DNA from: UMGS1071 sp045638545
GTDB taxonomy: Bacteria > Bacillota > Clostridia > Oscillospirales > Acutalibacteraceae
Assembly: GCA_045638545.1 (NCBI GenBank)
Contig: JAZUBL010000064.1
Location: 1 to 14,101, forward strand
Reading direction: 5' to 3'
DNA: 14,101 nucleotides
Of this stretch, positions 8,000-14,008 are shown piece by piece. Both the position numbers and the translations under genes were made by a program. Each line of letters opens with the position of its first letter. The first letter of the stretch is position 1. The notes beneath the pieces were generated by a model, which saw only the letters and a program-made list of their open reading frames with translations, was not told the origin of the DNA and ran no database searches.

Positions 8000-8578
8000 T
8001 TAAACTTTTCTGCTGCCTGGCTTGTATGGTGCTGGAGCGCCTGCCTTGCACAGTGGGCACTCGTCTGCTTCCCAGGATTCAACTTCAACTGCGATAACGG
8101 ACTTGTATGGTACGCCGAAATCTACCTTGCCGCATGTACGGTCTACGATAGAACCAACACCAACAACTTCGCCGCCTGCTTCCTGAACGAGCTTCAGAAC
8201 TTCTTTTACAGAACCGCCTGTTGTAACAACGTCTTCTACAACGAGAACCTTCATGCCTGGCTTAACTTCGAAACCACGGCGCAGAGTCATAACACCGTTG
8301 TCGCGCTCTGCGAAGAAGTTTTCGCACTTGAGCCAGCGGCTTACTTCGTATGTCATCTGAACAGCACCGAGTGCAGGGCCGATAACAACTTCTACGCCTT
8401 CATCCTTGAACTCTTCTGCCAGAGCAGAGCAGAGCTCCTCACTGTACTTTGTGTTGCGGAAAATCTTTGCGCACTGCAGATACTTGTTGCTGTGCTTACC
8501 GGATGTCAGCAAAAAGTGACCCTCCAGAAGAACGCCTGCTTCCTTTAAAACTTCCATTACTCTTTCTTGAGACAACAT
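8000..8578 (-). CDS. pyrE: Orotate phosphoribosyltransferase
   Basis: Converts orotate and PRPP to OMP in pyrimidine synthesis; cytosolic. The 192-aa protein shows GHFLLTSGKHSNKYLQ near residues 20-35, a GPALGAV segment near 68-73, and the PRPP-binding motif VLVVEDVVTTGGS at 111-123. The C-terminus carries CPLC (174-177) and ends KPGSRKV, a tail I associate with clostridial PyrE. The ATG at 8578 follows GGAGG. It has its own promoter and a CRP/FNR-like palindrome further upstream. No other pyr biosynthesis gene is adjacent except pyrH, which is a separate unit. Confidence 0.95.
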   Translation of the reverse strand: MLSQERVMEVLKEAGVLLEGHFLLTSGKHSNKYLQCAKIFRNTKYSEELCSALAEEFKDEGVEVVIGPALGAVQMTYEVSRWLKCENFFAERDNGVMTLRRGFEVKPGMKVLVVEDVVTTGGSVKEVLKLVQEAGGEVVGVGSIVDRTCGKVDFGVPYKSVIAVEVESWEADECPLCKAGAPAPYKPGSRKV

Positions 8579-8623
8579 AGTTAGTAACCTCCACTATTAA
8601 AATATATTCAGATAGCTTGTTAC

Positions 8624-8652
8624 ATTATACCACAAAAGTTTGCTCCTTGCAC
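8624..8652 (-). promoter_or_regulatory. Promoter for pyrE-radC
   Basis: On the minus strand TGG-TATAAT (8632-8624) is a perfect extended -10, with a TGTG -16 element. The -35 candidate GTGCAA (8652-8647) is weak but lies 17 bases upstream. The predicted start is near 8617, about 40 bases before the pyrE ATG. Confidence 0.75.
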
Positions 8653-8660
8653 TAGAAAAA

Positions 8661-8697
8661 CAGAAAAATTGTGGAAATTTTCACAGACTTTTTTCTG
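8661..8697. promoter_or_regulatory. CRP/FNR-like palindrome between the pyrE and rlu promoters
   Basis: The 16-base core at 8670-8685 is TGTGG-N6-TCACA on the plus strand, TGTGA-N6-CCACA on the minus: nine of ten positions match the CRP half-site consensus. It is flanked by a second inverted pair CAGAAAAA (8661-8668) and TTTTTCTG (8690-8697). Its centre is about 60.5 bases upstream of the predicted pyrE start, the spacing of class I CRP activation. Binding by any regulator is inference; AT-rich palindromes can occur by chance. Confidence 0.4.
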
Positions 8698-8710
8698 GCA
8701 CCATCTCCCC

Positions 8711-8739
8711 TTGCGCTCTGCTTGATTCCCCTGTATAAT
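8711..8739 (+). promoter_or_regulatory. Promoter for the RluD-like gene
   Basis: TATAAT at 8734-8739 is a perfect -10. TTGCGC at 8711-8716 is a partial -35 at exactly 17 bases spacing. The predicted start near 8746 leaves an unusually short leader of about 20-27 bases. Confidence 0.6.
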
Positions 8740-8763
8740 AAAAAAATAAGTTTAATGAAATGA

Positions 8764-9741
8764 GTGATCAATTTGGCTCTGAAACAGGTCGTGATTCAAA
8801 AAAATGATGCCGGTCAGCGGCTGGATAAATTTCTTACAAAAGCATACCCAAATCTTCCGCAGTCCATGATGTATAAAAGCATCCGAAAAAAGGATATCAA
8901 ACTGAATGGCAAACGCTGCGAGATTTCCACCAAACTGCAGGAAGGCGACGTTCTTTCCATGTATCTGAAAGATGAATTCTTCCAGACAGTGGAAAAAGAA
9001 TATGATTTTCTCAAAGCACCATTGAAACTTCAGATCCTTTATGAAGATGAAAATGTGATGCTGGTAGATAAAAAGCCGGGTCTGATTGTTCATCCGGACG
9101 AAAATTATCATTTCGACTCCCTCATTGCCCGCATTCAGCATTATTTATATGACAAGGGTGAATATGTACCGGAGGAAGAAAATGCATTTGCGCCGGCACT
9201 GGTAAACCGTATTGACCGCAACACAGGCGGTATTGTAATAGCAGCAAAAAATGCAGAATCTCTGCGTATTCTCAACGAAAAAATGAAGTACAGAGAGATG
9301 GATAAGCGTTATCTCTGTCTGGTTAACGGTATTCTGAAGAAAAAAGAAGATACCCTTACCGGTTTCCTCGAGAAGAATGAATCTCAGAACCGCGTATATG
9401 TTTCTAACAAAAAGCAGGATGCTTCCAAGACCATCAAAACAAAGTATCGAGTTCTGGAAGAACGCAATAATTTCAGTCTTGTGGAAGTGGAGCTGCTGAC
9501 TGGCCGCACCCATCAGATCCGTGCGCACTTCTCTCATATCGGCCATCCGCTGCTTGGTGATGGTAAGTATGGTATCAACCAGATCAATAAGCAGAATAAG
9601 ATGCCATATCAGGCGCTGTACTCCTATCAGCTTACTTTCGATTTTACAACGGATGCAGGCATTCTGAATTACTTAAACGGTAAAACTGTTACAGCAGAAC
9701 ATATCTGGTTCCTGGATGATTTTTACAGCATGAAACCATAA
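8764..9741 (+). CDS. RluC/RluD-family RNA pseudouridine synthase
   Basis: Isomerises uridine to pseudouridine in RNA, most likely 23S rRNA; the exact target site cannot be read from sequence. The 325-aa protein has an N-terminal S4-like RNA-binding region near residues 15-65, a catalytic domain with NRIDRNTGGIVIAAKN where Asp151 is the nucleophile, and the conserved LLTGRTHQIRAHFSHIGHP then LLGDGKYG. The family usually has R-LDRDTSG, so this is a slight variant. The coordinate given starts at GTG 8764; no clear Shine-Dalgarno precedes it. TTG at 8773 is a good alternative with GAGTGATC upstream. It is a monocistronic unit with its own promoter and terminator. Confidence 0.92.
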   Translation: MINLALKQVVIQKNDAGQRLDKFLTKAYPNLPQSMMYKSIRKKDIKLNGKRCEISTKLQEGDVLSMYLKDEFFQTVEKEYDFLKAPLKLQILYEDENVMLVDKKPGLIVHPDENYHFDSLIARIQHYLYDKGEYVPEEENAFAPALVNRIDRNTGGIVIAAKNAESLRILNEKMKYREMDKRYLCLVNGILKKKEDTLTGFLEKNESQNRVYVSNKKQDASKTIKTKYRVLEERNNFSLVEVELLTGRTHQIRAHFSHIGHPLLGDGKYGINQINKQNKMPYQALYSYQLTFDFTTDAGILNYLNGKTVTAEHIWFLDDFYSMKP

Positions 9742-9743
9742 AG

Positions 9744-9773
9744 AAAAAAGCTCCCATAAAAGGGAGCTTTTTT
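9744..9773. terminator. Bidirectional terminator between the RluD-like gene and the DUF1295 gene
   Basis: Twelve-base arms 9744-9755 (AAAAAAGCTCCC) and 9762-9773 pair perfectly around a six-base loop. There are U-runs in both directions. It lies in the 35-base space between two convergent genes and should serve both. Confidence 0.93.
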
Positions 9774-9776
9774 GTG

Positions 9777-10637
9777 TTACTTCTGTTTTTTCGGGAATGG
9801 AAATAGTAATCTTGTTTGTTTTCTGTAGGCAGAAAAGCCCTCTTTCTGCCGCAGATGGCCTTCAGCCAGTGGGATACTGATGGTGAAAAACATCAGTGTA
9901 AGGCCCAGTGCGCCGAAAAGCAGATACCACATCTGCGGTATCGTGCAGAGAATTGCAAACCCTACGCTCCACCACATAATCATCTCACCCAGATAATTTG
10001 GATGGCGGGAATACTTCCACAGACCGATACGAATAAAGGTTGTTGGTTTACGCTTGCGGAAGCGGTGCAGCTGAATATCTGTGATTAATTGCACCATTAC
10101 ACCAAGGAAGGCGATAATGAGGAAAATCAGGCTTCCTGCATTCAGTTCAGCGTGGAGTGCAATTGCATAGGCAGCCGGCAGAGTCATGCCGTATACTACC
10201 AGCGTTGGAATCTGATGAATGCCGAAAAAGCTGACAACCGGAAAAAAGATACCGGACATTTTCTCGTATTTGGTGTATCGCCAGTCCTGATAGGTCAGTC
10301 CATAAAAAGTGTATGCCCAGTTGGCTGTTAATCGAACGCCCCAGAAGCTGACAAGAATAATCAACAGAACACCCAACGCTGTGGGTGGTGTTTTTATTGC
10401 AAAGCAAATGACAATGACAACCGGTTTCACACTCCAGTAAGCATCGTAGGTAGATGCATTGTGAAAAATCAGACTGAAAATAAACAGCACCGTCGTGGTA
10501 ATGACATCTGCAAGTAAAAGATTCAGCCACAAAGACCATGGAAGAACAAGATAAACTGCAATGCCGACTGCTATGGAAACCGCATATGCAAAAGCAAGAA
10601 GCAGAAAACTCACTGCCCTACCCTGCCTAACGCCCAT
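9777..10637 (-). CDS. DUF1295 / steroid 5-alpha-reductase-like membrane protein
   Basis: Multi-pass membrane protein of 286 aa. Hydrophobic segments lie near residues 10-30, 37-58, 72-98, 130-160, 168-185 and 222-260. The DUF1295 hallmarks are NASTYDAYWSVKP (60-72) and GLWKYSRHPNYLGE (205-218), the latter shared with isoprenylcysteine methyltransferase and sterol-reductase-like folds. The family is thought to act on lipid or isoprenoid substrates with a nucleotide or SAM cofactor, but no substrate can be assigned. The ATG at 10637 has GAGG eight bases upstream. A promoter lies at 10675-10703. It is transcribed alone, divergent from the 124-aa gene. Confidence 0.82.
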   Translation of the reverse strand: MGVRQGRAVSFLLLAFAYAVSIAVGIAVYLVLPWSLWLNLLLADVITTTVLFIFSLIFHNASTYDAYWSVKPVVIVICFAIKTPPTALGVLLIILVSFWGVRLTANWAYTFYGLTYQDWRYTKYEKMSGIFFPVVSFFGIHQIPTLVVYGMTLPAAYAIALHAELNAGSLIFLIIAFLGVMVQLITDIQLHRFRKRKPTTFIRIGLWKYSRHPNYLGEMIMWWSVGFAILCTIPQMWYLLFGALGLTLMFFTISIPLAEGHLRQKEGFSAYRKQTRLLFPFPKKQK

Positions 10638-10674
10638 GAAAATCGCCTCAATTTCCTGTTAAGATTCTGTGTTT

Positions 10675-10703
10675 ATTTTACTACACCTTTTTTTCAAATT
10701 CAA
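10675..10703 (-). promoter_or_regulatory. Promoter for the DUF1295 gene
   Basis: On the minus strand TTGAAT (10703-10698) and TAAAAT (10680-10675) are 17 bases apart, a reasonable sigma-A promoter about 38 bases upstream of the start codon. Confidence 0.55.
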
Positions 10704-10777
10704 CTGCAGAAAATATCTGTGGATTTTACAGGCAATACTTAGGAGAAATTGAACAGAAATAAATTTGATTTCCGTCG

Positions 10778-10806
10778 TGGACTTTATCGACAAAATCTGC
10801 TATAAT
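10778..10806 (+). promoter_or_regulatory. Promoter for the 124-aa orphan gene
   Basis: TATAAT at 10801-10806 preceded by TGC gives a perfect extended -10. TGGACT at 10778-10783 is a four-of-six -35 at 17 bases spacing. The predicted start is near 10813, giving a leader of about 70 bases that holds a 16-codon open frame. Confidence 0.7.
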
Positions 10807-10883
10807 TAAAATAATTATGTGCGCATACCAGCTTGATTTGTTTCGCGTACAGGAATATGAAATATAAAATTTAAGGTGATACT

Positions 10884-11258
10884 ATGCATCAGACATTTGG
10901 TTGGAGAAATTACCAGTTTCATGACACACATTGCGGCACAGAAGGCGGCCAGCAAATTTTCTACGATCTGGAAAATGGCGTTTTCAATATGTGTGCAATC
11001 GAAGTAGTAACAGTTGAAAAAACTTTTCAAAGATTAAAAAAGAAGACATGGTTCCGTGAAATCTATGAGGAAGATAAGATCGTTCGTTACTACATCAAAA
11101 TCAGCTACTATTCCCCAGATCGCCCGGAAAAAGCAAGCACTGAGATTTTTGAAATCCGTGAAGAAGAAGTAAAAGCAGCGGAAGAAGTATGTGCTGAGAT
11201 TCGTAAGAAGATCAAAGCATGGCAGGATGCACGTCATGCTGAAATGTTAAAGTTCTAA
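10884..11258 (+). CDS. Hypothetical protein, 124 aa, family not recognised
   Basis: I do not recognise this protein. It is soluble-looking, with no signal peptide or membrane helix. The N-terminal and middle parts read as alternating strands (QQIFYDLENG, VFNMCAIEVVTV, RYYIKISYYS, STEIFEIRE), and residues near 92-123 form a charged, likely amphipathic helix (EEEVKAAEEVCAEIRKKI). That layout is compatible with a small beta-barrel capped by a helix, such as a PH-like fold, but this is a guess. It has three cysteines, at residues 17, 37 and 102. The ATG at 10884 has AAGGTGAT seven bases upstream. A strong own promoter and a strong terminator support it as a real expressed single-gene unit. Confidence 0.8.
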   Translation: MHQTFGWRNYQFHDTHCGTEGGQQIFYDLENGVFNMCAIEVVTVEKTFQRLKKKTWFREIYEEDKIVRYYIKISYYSPDRPEKASTEIFEIREEEVKAAEEVCAEIRKKIKAWQDARHAEMLKF

Positions 11259-11267
11259 AATAAATAT

Positions 11268-11300
11268 AAAAGCCCCTGTGCAAACGCACAGGGGCTTTTT
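11268..11300. terminator. Bidirectional terminator between the 124-aa gene and traX-like gene
   Basis: Fourteen-base arms 11268-11281 (AAAAGCCCCTGTGC) and 11286-11299 pair perfectly around a four-base AAAC loop, followed by T-runs. On the minus strand the A-run upstream gives a U-run too. It sits between two convergent genes. Confidence 0.94.
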
Positions 11301-11309
11301 ATGTTCCGA

Positions 11310-12011
11310 TCAGATCAGCATTGCAATCGCATAAATTACAGCCAGATGCAGCGGATAATAAATATAGAATAAATATTTCAGCTTCCATTTACCCCGTTTT
11401 CCGTTGTATAAGAACAGCAATGGGATAACGAGCAGTGCAAACCATTGGTACCAGAAAGCATGAATTGCCAGAACAGATAAATCGGCCGCAATAAATGCAA
11501 AACGCAGCCAGATATTTTTGAAGAGATAAATTCCGACTGGCAGCAGAATTCCCCATAAATCATAATCAATGGCAAAGCCGGTTTTTGGAATCAGATAAGG
11601 CAGAATGCCACTGACAAAAATTACAGCGGAAAGAACAGAAGCAAATGGCAGCCATGCAAACCATTTTTTTCGATGTCGTCCATGATCCAGCAAGTAAATC
11701 AGTAAGATTGCCAATGTAAACGAAACAAAAATGCACTGAAAAACCGAACGCATCACCGCAAAATATACTGCCTGATATACGGCGGCAAAGCCGGCCATGA
11801 CCAGCAGATATTTTGTTCTGTTTTTTGTATACTGGCATCCTTCGGCAATCATGTAGGCGAAAATCGGAAATGCTAATCGCCCGATAATACGCAGGATCAC
11901 GATTTGCGGAAAGAATTGCAGTCCTACATGGTCACAGGTCATGGCGAACAGCGCCAGAATTTTCAATTGATTGCCTGACAGCACCTGAAATTTATTTATA
12001 ACTGACGACAT
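11310..12011 (-). CDS. TraX-family membrane protein (acyltransferase-like)
   Basis: Multi-pass membrane protein of 233 aa. The N-terminus has the TraX pattern: LKILALFAMTCDHVG (16-30), IGRLAFPIFAYMIAEG (43-58), then YTKNRTKYLL. F-plasmid TraX acetylates pilin, and the family is related to membrane acyltransferases; many Firmicutes carry chromosomal copies of unknown role, and nothing here ties this one to conjugation. The ATG at 12011 has GGAG only two bases upstream, which is tight; GTG at codon 10 would remove little but lacks its own site. There is no clear promoter: weak TTGTAT-17-TTAGAT elements overlap the hairpin end. Expression could be read-through from purO. Confidence 0.82.
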   Translation of the reverse strand: MSSVINKFQVLSGNQLKILALFAMTCDHVGLQFFPQIVILRIIGRLAFPIFAYMIAEGCQYTKNRTKYLLVMAGFAAVYQAVYFAVMRSVFQCIFVSFTLAILLIYLLDHGRHRKKWFAWLPFASVLSAVIFVSGILPYLIPKTGFAIDYDLWGILLPVGIYLFKNIWLRFAFIAADLSVLAIHAFWYQWFALLVIPLLFLYNGKRGKWKLKYLFYIYYPLHLAVIYAIAMLI

Positions 12012-12057
12012 AACTCCATTAAACCTATCCTATCTAATACTCAACAATGGCTGTATA

Positions 12058-12126
12058 CAATTACTTCCGTCCCCCATATGGAAGACGGAAGTAATTGCGT
12101 TTATATTCTGATCTTACGGAAGTTAA
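12058..12126. repeat. Long inverted repeat with a third arm copy, purO-traX spacer
   Basis: Perfect 14-base arms 12058-12071 (CAATTACTTCCGTC) and 12084-12097 close a 12-base loop. No U-run follows on either strand, so it is not a standard terminator. A third, imperfect copy of the arm core lies at 12115-12126 (TTACGGAAGTTA). In a minus-strand transcript the 12084-12097 arm comes second, the third copy first, so alternative pairings with the 12058-12071 arm are possible. Confidence 0.75.
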
Positions 12127-12134
12127 AGATCTTT

Positions 12135-12857
12135 TTATTTATCTAATAAGTGCTTATTGATAATACGCTGTTCAGTTTCGCGGGTAGCGATGTCAGTGTA
12201 ACGAACGAATAAGGAAATCTTATTGTTTTCATCTAAGTTTGTCCATAATTCATTGGTAAAAGCATCAATGTCATCTGGAATGGATACTCTTTCAGGCTCG
12301 CCCTGGAAAGTAGGAATTACAGGATTGCCGTCACATACATATGTATGGAGGAAATGACCCATACCTGCAGTTGCCGGGTACTCCCAGAAGTAACGTGCAC
12401 ACTGGTTGCCTTCCGGATCTGCTGCCTTCAGGATAGACATCTTGTAGGAACCATCCATTGCCTGAATACCGGAGATTCTAGGTGTCCAATTTGGACCGTC
12501 GTCTTCGAACATTCTTGTGCGGAGTGCTGTCTCCCAGCTGTCACCCTTTGCAAGGTACTCCCAGATTGTATCGGTCTGGTCGCCGTTTGTAACGATTAAA
12601 CCGTTTCCGATTTCACGAACAGGATGATAAATAATCAGGTGTGGATCTTCCATCAGTGCTGGATCGTGTGCTTCTGTGCGGATGCCGTCCGGCTCTTCGC
12701 AGAATACACGGTTGCGGGAGTTCACAGAACGGCCCATGATAAAATATGCTGCTACAGATTTTTTGCCATCAGCAGTAACACCTAATACAATACCTCTGCC
12801 AGGATATGTGTTGCCGTCCAGACGTTCTGCCATAGTTTTGATTTCGTAAACGTTCAT
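12135..12857 (-). CDS. purO: PurO-type IMP cyclohydrolase
   Basis: Predicted to close the ring of FAICAR to give IMP, the last step of purine synthesis. The 240-aa protein resembles the PurO/IMP_cyclohyd family first known from archaea, not the bacterial PurH: YPGRGIVLGVT (18-28) and MGRSVNSRNRVF (41-52), with YHPVREI and NGDQTDTI further on. It is somewhat longer than typical archaeal PurO. The ATG at 12857 follows GGAGG, 71 bases after purM, and purF precedes purM, so the pathway context supports the call. Whether it is a full cyclohydrolase or a relative with another nucleotide substrate is not shown; no formyltransferase partner is in view. Confidence 0.82.
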   Translation of the reverse strand: MNVYEIKTMAERLDGNTYPGRGIVLGVTADGKKSVAAYFIMGRSVNSRNRVFCEEPDGIRTEAHDPALMEDPHLIIYHPVREIGNGLIVTNGDQTDTIWEYLAKGDSWETALRTRMFEDDGPNWTPRISGIQAMDGSYKMSILKAADPEGNQCARYFWEYPATAGMGHFLHTYVCDGNPVIPTFQGEPERVSIPDDIDAFTNELWTNLDENNKISLFVRYTDIATRETEQRIINKHLLDK

Positions 12858-12928
12858 TGATTAAAACCTCCAAATTATCAAAAGCTTAATGAATAACGAT
12901 TGATTGCTTTTAATGGAACAGTGATTCC

Positions 12929-13981
12929 TTACAGAATCATCTTTTCATCGCCTTCAATGATCTCGCCGATTACATATGCATCGATGCCGTTTTCCTTCAG
13001 AATAGAAATGGAAAGTTCCACTTCGTCTGCTGGAACAACAATGCTCATGCCAACGCCCATGTTGTATGTGTTATACATATCACGCTCAGGAACATTGCCC
13101 CACTTTGCGATCACGTCAAAGATAGGAAGAACCTTGATTGCGGACTTGTCGATCTTTGCACAGAGGCCATCTGGAATAGAACGTGGAATATTTTCATAGA
13201 AGCCGCCGCCGGTAATGTGAGAGATGCCCTTTACCTTTACTTTTTCTAAAAGTGCAAGTACTGGCTTAACATAAATCTTTGTAGGTACGAGCAGTGCTTC
13301 TGCAATGCTCTTGCCGTCTAATTCTTCACGAGCAACATATAATTCCAGATTGTTGTTGTCGATATCGAAAACCTTGCGGCACAGGCTGAAGCCGTTGGAG
13401 TGGATACCTGTGGAAGGGAGTGCCAGAACAACGTCGCCAACGCTCATTGTTTTGTTATCGATCATCTTTGGCTTATCTACTACGCCAACTGCAAAACCTG
13501 CCAGGTCATAATCATCTTCCGGCATTAAACCTGGGTGTTCTGCTGTTTCCCCGCCGATGACTGCAGCGCCGGACTGTACACAGCCTTCTGCTACACCGCC
13601 AACGATTTCTGCGATTCTTTCCGGAACGTTCTTACCGCAAGCGATGTAGTCCAGGAAGTATAATGGCTTTGCGCCAACGCAGATAATATCGTTTACGCAC
13701 ATAGCAACTGCGTCAATACCGATTGTATCGTGCTTGTCCATAAGGATAGCAAGCTTTACCTTGGTGCCGCAGCCGTCTGTACCGGAAACAGAGATTGGAT
13801 GTTCCATACCAGCAATAGCGCTAAGATCGAAACAACCGCCGAAGCCGCCTACATCATCCACACAACCTGCGTTGCGTGTTCTTGCTACGTGTTTTTTCAT
13901 TAATTCTACAGATTTATATCCAGCAGTGATGTCTACACCTGCAGCTGCATAGCTAGCAGAAAAGGAATTTTTGTGATCCAT
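12929..13981 (-). CDS. purM: Phosphoribosylformylglycinamidine cyclo-ligase (AIR synthetase)
   Basis: ATP-dependent closure of FGAM to AIR, step five of purine synthesis; cytosolic. The 350-aa protein is of normal length. It has SYAAAGVDI near the N-terminus, SGTDGCGTKVKLA (66-78), GIDAVAMCVNDIICVGA (88-104), PLYFLDYIACGK, then GGETAEHPGLMP, LPSTGIHSNGFSL and ISHITGGGFYENIPR. The ATG at 13981 follows AAAGGAG at nine bases. It lies 27 bases after the purF stop and before the PurO gene, in one operon. Confidence 0.97.
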   Translation of the reverse strand: MDHKNSFSASYAAAGVDITAGYKSVELMKKHVARTRNAGCVDDVGGFGGCFDLSAIAGMEHPISVSGTDGCGTKVKLAILMDKHDTIGIDAVAMCVNDIICVGAKPLYFLDYIACGKNVPERIAEIVGGVAEGCVQSGAAVIGGETAEHPGLMPEDDYDLAGFAVGVVDKPKMIDNKTMSVGDVVLALPSTGIHSNGFSLCRKVFDIDNNNLELYVAREELDGKSIAEALLVPTKIYVKPVLALLEKVKVKGISHITGGGFYENIPRSIPDGLCAKIDKSAIKVLPIFDVIAKWGNVPERDMYNTYNMGVGMSIVVPADEVELSISILKENGIDAYVIGEIIEGDEKMIL

Positions 13982-14008
13982 AATTATAAGCTCCTTTAAC
14001 GTTTTAAT

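Noticed and set aside
7937..8548. 203-codon plus-strand open frame
   Set aside because: Antisense to pyrE and the start of radC; no ribosome binding site and no family resemblance.
8755..8763. ATG AAA TGA mini-frame before the RluD-like gene
   Set aside because: Two codons with no ribosome binding site; most likely chance, though it abuts the GTG start.
10749..10805. 18-codon frame (TTG start after AGGAG) giving a basic peptide
   Set aside because: The spacing to AGGAG is only three bases, the frame ends inside the -10 of the orphan-gene promoter, and no promoter for it is visible.
12858..12928. Short inverted pairs (GGAA/TTCC, AAAAGC/GCTTTT) between purM and purO
   Set aside because: Stems of four to six pairs with long loops; expected by chance in AT-rich spacers, and the genes look cotranscribed.
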